From Thermobacillus xylanilyticus (GTDB lineage Bacteria; Bacillota; Bacilli; Paenibacillales; Paenibacillaceae): a DNA stretch of 61,134 nt. Made by a program: the position numbers and the translations under genes. Each line of letters begins with the position of its first letter. Position 1 is the stretch's first letter. Shown piece after piece: positions 59,319 through 61,134 of the stretch. The DNA is taken from positions 20,746 through 81,879 of the forward strand of contig NZ_CAJRAY010000070.1 of the NCBI RefSeq assembly GCF_907165215.1. Reading direction: 5' to 3'. The notes under the pieces are model-generated. The model made no database searches. It was not told where the DNA came from and saw only the letters and a list, made by a program, of their open reading frames with translations.

Positions 59319-60908
59319 TTACACGTGAATCTCTTTCGCGTTCTTCAGATCCGGAAGTCTGGAGATTTCCGCCAGCACGTCCTTCGGCACGGGTTTGTCG
59401 ACGGACAGTACCATGATCGCTTCGCCGCCGACTAGTTTGCGGCCGACCTGCATCGTCGCGATATTGACGTCGTTCGAGCCGAGCAGCGTGCCGACGCGGC
59501 CGATGATGCCCGGTTTGTCATGGTGGCTGACGAGCACGAGATTGCCTTCCGGCGCAATGTCCACCGGGAACTGGTCGATCTGGACGATGCGGGCGCCGAG
59601 ACCGTTCAGCAGGGTGCCGGAGACGAGCCGTTCCTCGCCTTTCGTGCGCAGCTTCACCGTGATCAGGTTGGTGAAGCCTTTGTGCGTGTACGACTTGTTC
59701 GACACGATGTTGACGCCGCGCGTCTTCGCAAGATGAAGGCTGTTCACCAGGTTCACCTGATCATCGCCGAGATGGTGCGAGAGCACGCCCTTGACGACGG
59801 AGCGGGTGAGGGAGGAGGTGTCGACATCGGCGACTTCGCCCGAATAGCTGACGCTGATCTCTTCCACCGCGCCTTCCGCGAGCTGGGCGGCGACTTTGCC
59901 GAGCTTCTCGGTGAGCGGATAGTACGGTTGCAGCTTGTTCAGAACCTCCGACGGAATCGACGGCATGTTCACCGCGTTCTTGAACGGCTCGCCGCGCAGA
60001 ATGTGGAGCACCTGTTCCGACACGTCGATCGCCACGTTCTCCTGCGCCTCGACCGTCGATGCACCGAGATGCGGCGTCACGATGATCTTCGGATGGCGGA
60101 GGAACGGATGATCCGGCGCCGGCGGCTCGGACTCGAACACGTCGAAGGCCGCGCCGGCAACGATGCCGCTGTCGATCGCTTCGACCAGCGCCTGCTCGTC
60201 GATGATGCCGCCGCGCGCGCAGTTGATGATGCGCATGCCCGGCTTCATGATCTCAAACTGCGGGCGCGAAATCATGTGGCGGGTTTCCGGCGTGAGCGGG
60301 GTATGGACCGTGATGAAGTCCGCCGTGCGCACAATGTCTTCCACGGTGGACAGCTTGACCCCCAGCTTGTCCGCCCGCTCTTCCGTCAGGAACGGGTCGT
60401 AGCCCAGCACTTCCATGCCGAAAGCCTTCGCGCGGACGGCCACCTCGCTGCCGATCCGGCCCATGCCGAGAATGCCGAGCTTCTTGTTGCGCAGCTCGAC
60501 GCCGACGAACGATTTGCGGTCCCATACGCCGGAGATCGTCTTGGCATAAGCCTGCGGAATATGGCGGGCGAGCGCCATCATCATGGCGAAGGTATGCTCG
60601 CACGTCGTGATCGTATTGCCGTCCGGCGCGTTGATGACGACGATGCCGCGCTCGGTTGCGGCCGCCAGATCGATGTTGTCGACGCCGACGCCCGCGCGGC
60701 CGACGACTTTCAGCTTCTTGCCGGCATCCATGATGCGGGCGGTGACCTTCGTCTGGCTGCGCACGAGCAGCGCGTCGTAATCGCCGATGATGGCGGCGAG
60801 CTCGTCTTCGCTCAGGCCGGCCTTCTTGTCGACGGTCACGTCTTCCGCATCGATCAGCTGCTGAATGCCGTGGTCGCTGATCGAATCCATTACGAGAATT
60901 CTGAACAT
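59319..60908 (-). CDS. serA: D-3-phosphoglycerate dehydrogenase
   Basis: First enzyme of serine synthesis, oxidising 3-phosphoglycerate with NAD. 529 residues: the substrate domain and Rossmann fold with LGILGMGRIGSEVA (NAD loop) and the catalytic ARGGIIDEQALVEAI and PHLGASTVEAQENV with the catalytic His, an intervening domain (~320-450), and a C-terminal ACT domain (LVLVSHHDKPGIIGRVGTLL) for serine feedback. ATG 60908 was chosen because it aligns with other SerA proteins (MFRILVMDSIS); an upstream start adds eight unmatched residues. GGGAGG lies 11 bases upstream. Confidence 0.95.
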   Translation of the reverse strand: MFRILVMDSISDHGIQQLIDAEDVTVDKKAGLSEDELAAIIGDYDALLVRSQTKVTARIMDAGKKLKVVGRAGVGVDNIDLAAATERGIVVINAPDGNTITTCEHTFAMMMALARHIPQAYAKTISGVWDRKSFVGVELRNKKLGILGMGRIGSEVAVRAKAFGMEVLGYDPFLTEERADKLGVKLSTVEDIVRTADFITVHTPLTPETRHMISRPQFEIMKPGMRIINCARGGIIDEQALVEAIDSGIVAGAAFDVFESEPPAPDHPFLRHPKIIVTPHLGASTVEAQENVAIDVSEQVLHILRGEPFKNAVNMPSIPSEVLNKLQPYYPLTEKLGKVAAQLAEGAVEEISVSYSGEVADVDTSSLTRSVVKGVLSHHLGDDQVNLVNSLHLAKTRGVNIVSNKSYTHKGFTNLITVKLRTKGEERLVSGTLLNGLGARIVQIDQFPVDIAPEGNLVLVSHHDKPGIIGRVGTLLGSNDVNIATMQVGRKLVGGEAIMVLSVDKPVPKDVLAEISRLPDLKNAKEIHV

Positions 60909-61029
60909 GCCCCCATGAACCTCCCGTGCCAAAATGCAAAATAAGGAAACCCCCGCCCGATGCCGTCTGCCGTCTCGGACGAGAGTTTCATATCACGCAC
61001 TGCACCGATATGGCTTGCAGACTTTAACT

Positions 61030-61058
61030 ATTTTATAGCAAACATCGTTTTCGCGCAA
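61030..61058 (-). promoter_or_regulatory. Sigma-A promoter of serA
   Basis: On the minus strand TTGCGC (61058-61053) and TAAAAT (61035-61030) are spaced by 17 bases, about 120 bases before serA. The leader 60909-61023 shows no T-box or other riboswitch pattern. Confidence 0.55.
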
Positions 61059-61059
61059 T

Positions 61060-61128
61060 TGTCATTGTTGCTTAAATGTCGTTGTTCTGTGATAATGTCA
61101 CGGTATAACTGTTCTGAGATAATGTCAC
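61060..61128 (+). repeat. Tandemly arranged near-identical repeats at the window edge
   Basis: GTTCTGTGATAATGTCAC (61084-61101) and GTTCTGAGATAATGTCAC (61111-61128) differ at one base and are 27 bases apart. Shorter related pieces (TGTCATTGTTG at 61060, ATGTCGTTGTTCTG at 61076) precede them. Such spaced repeats resemble the multiple transposase-binding sites at the ends of some insertion sequences; the element itself would lie beyond the window. Confidence 0.6.
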
Positions 61129-61134
61129 TATGGG

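Noticed and set aside
60909..61029. T-box or other amino-acid riboswitch in the serA leader
   Set aside because: No T-box sequence (AGGGTGGnACCGCG) and no stable antiterminator/terminator pair before the start.

Overview
The window is a 61 kb stretch of chromosome from a GC-rich, endospore-forming Firmicute. Gene order and protein types (spo0A next to spoIVB, dacF-spoIIA-sigF, spoVA genes, spmAB, resABCDE, rib operon, scpAB) match the Bacillus subtilis yqi/yqk/ypu region but in a high-GC background, which suggests a Paenibacillaceae member such as a Thermobacillus- or Paenibacillus-like organism. That placement is an inference from gene order and composition. Almost everything is vertically inherited core genome on the + strand.

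Layout. 1-4.7 kb: end of xseA, xseB, ispA, dxs and tlyA, closed by a terminator. 4.9-7.6 kb: a small membrane protein, the arginine repressor and recN. 7.8-10.3 kb: spoIVB and spo0A, with sigma-A-like and sigma-H-like promoters and 0A boxes in front of spo0A. 10.4-12.3 kb: a seven-repeat RCC1-type protein, an unknown exported protein and a DUF2627 protein. 12.4-18.0 kb: dihydrolipoamide dehydrogenase, the branched-chain 2-oxoacid dehydrogenase genes (E1 alpha, E1 beta, E2) and octanoyltransferase lipB. A FapR-operator-like palindrome sits just after the promoter of the E1-E2-lipB unit, which would tie primer supply for branched fatty acids to malonyl-CoA. 18.0-19.3 kb: a 32-residue Prli42-like membrane protein and an M20 peptidase.

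19.3-21.1 kb is the only clearly accessory stretch. It is AT-richer and holds an IS-end-like sequence, a 5'-truncated phosphodiester glycosidase, a YvrJ-like small membrane protein and a repeat-bearing lipoprotein. 21.2-26.0 kb: an ABC exporter operon with a NEW3-domain exported protein, divergent from an ECF sigma/anti-sigma pair. 26.0-34.5 kb: mciZ (small, minus strand, with a sigma-E-like promoter), nudF, an EndoQ/YqxK-type nuclease, spoIIM, fur, yqzK, xerD, the nucleoside catabolic genes deoB-punA-pdp, and a Spo0E-like mini-protein.

34.6-42.8 kb: dacF, spoIIAA-AB-sigF, spoVAA, spoVAB, spoVAF, lysA and ppiB; spoVAC, spoVAD and spoVAE are absent between spoVAB and spoVAF. 42.9-47.1 kb: FMN riboswitch and ribD-ribE-ribBA-ribH. 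47.1-53.4 kb: scpA-scpB, a DUF2953 protein, ytfJ (gerW), dacB-spmA-spmB and rluB. 53.5-60.9 kb: resABCDE, whose ResE lacks the large extracytoplasmic sensor, and convergent serA. The last ~75 bases hold repeats that look like the edge of a mobile element.

Two themes dominate. Sporulation control is represented by phosphorelay output (spo0A, Spo0E-like), the forespore switch (spoIIA-sigF), engulfment (spoIIM), FtsZ inhibition in the mother cell (mciZ), sigma-K checkpoint signalling (spoIVB), spore cortex (dacF, dacB, spmAB) and germination (spoVA, ytfJ). Housekeeping biosynthesis makes up the rest. No CRISPR array, tRNA or rRNA gene was seen. I found no complete new system; the best leads are the FapR-like site on the bkd operon, the unusual rib leader, the reduced spoVA operon and the cluster of overlooked mini-genes.
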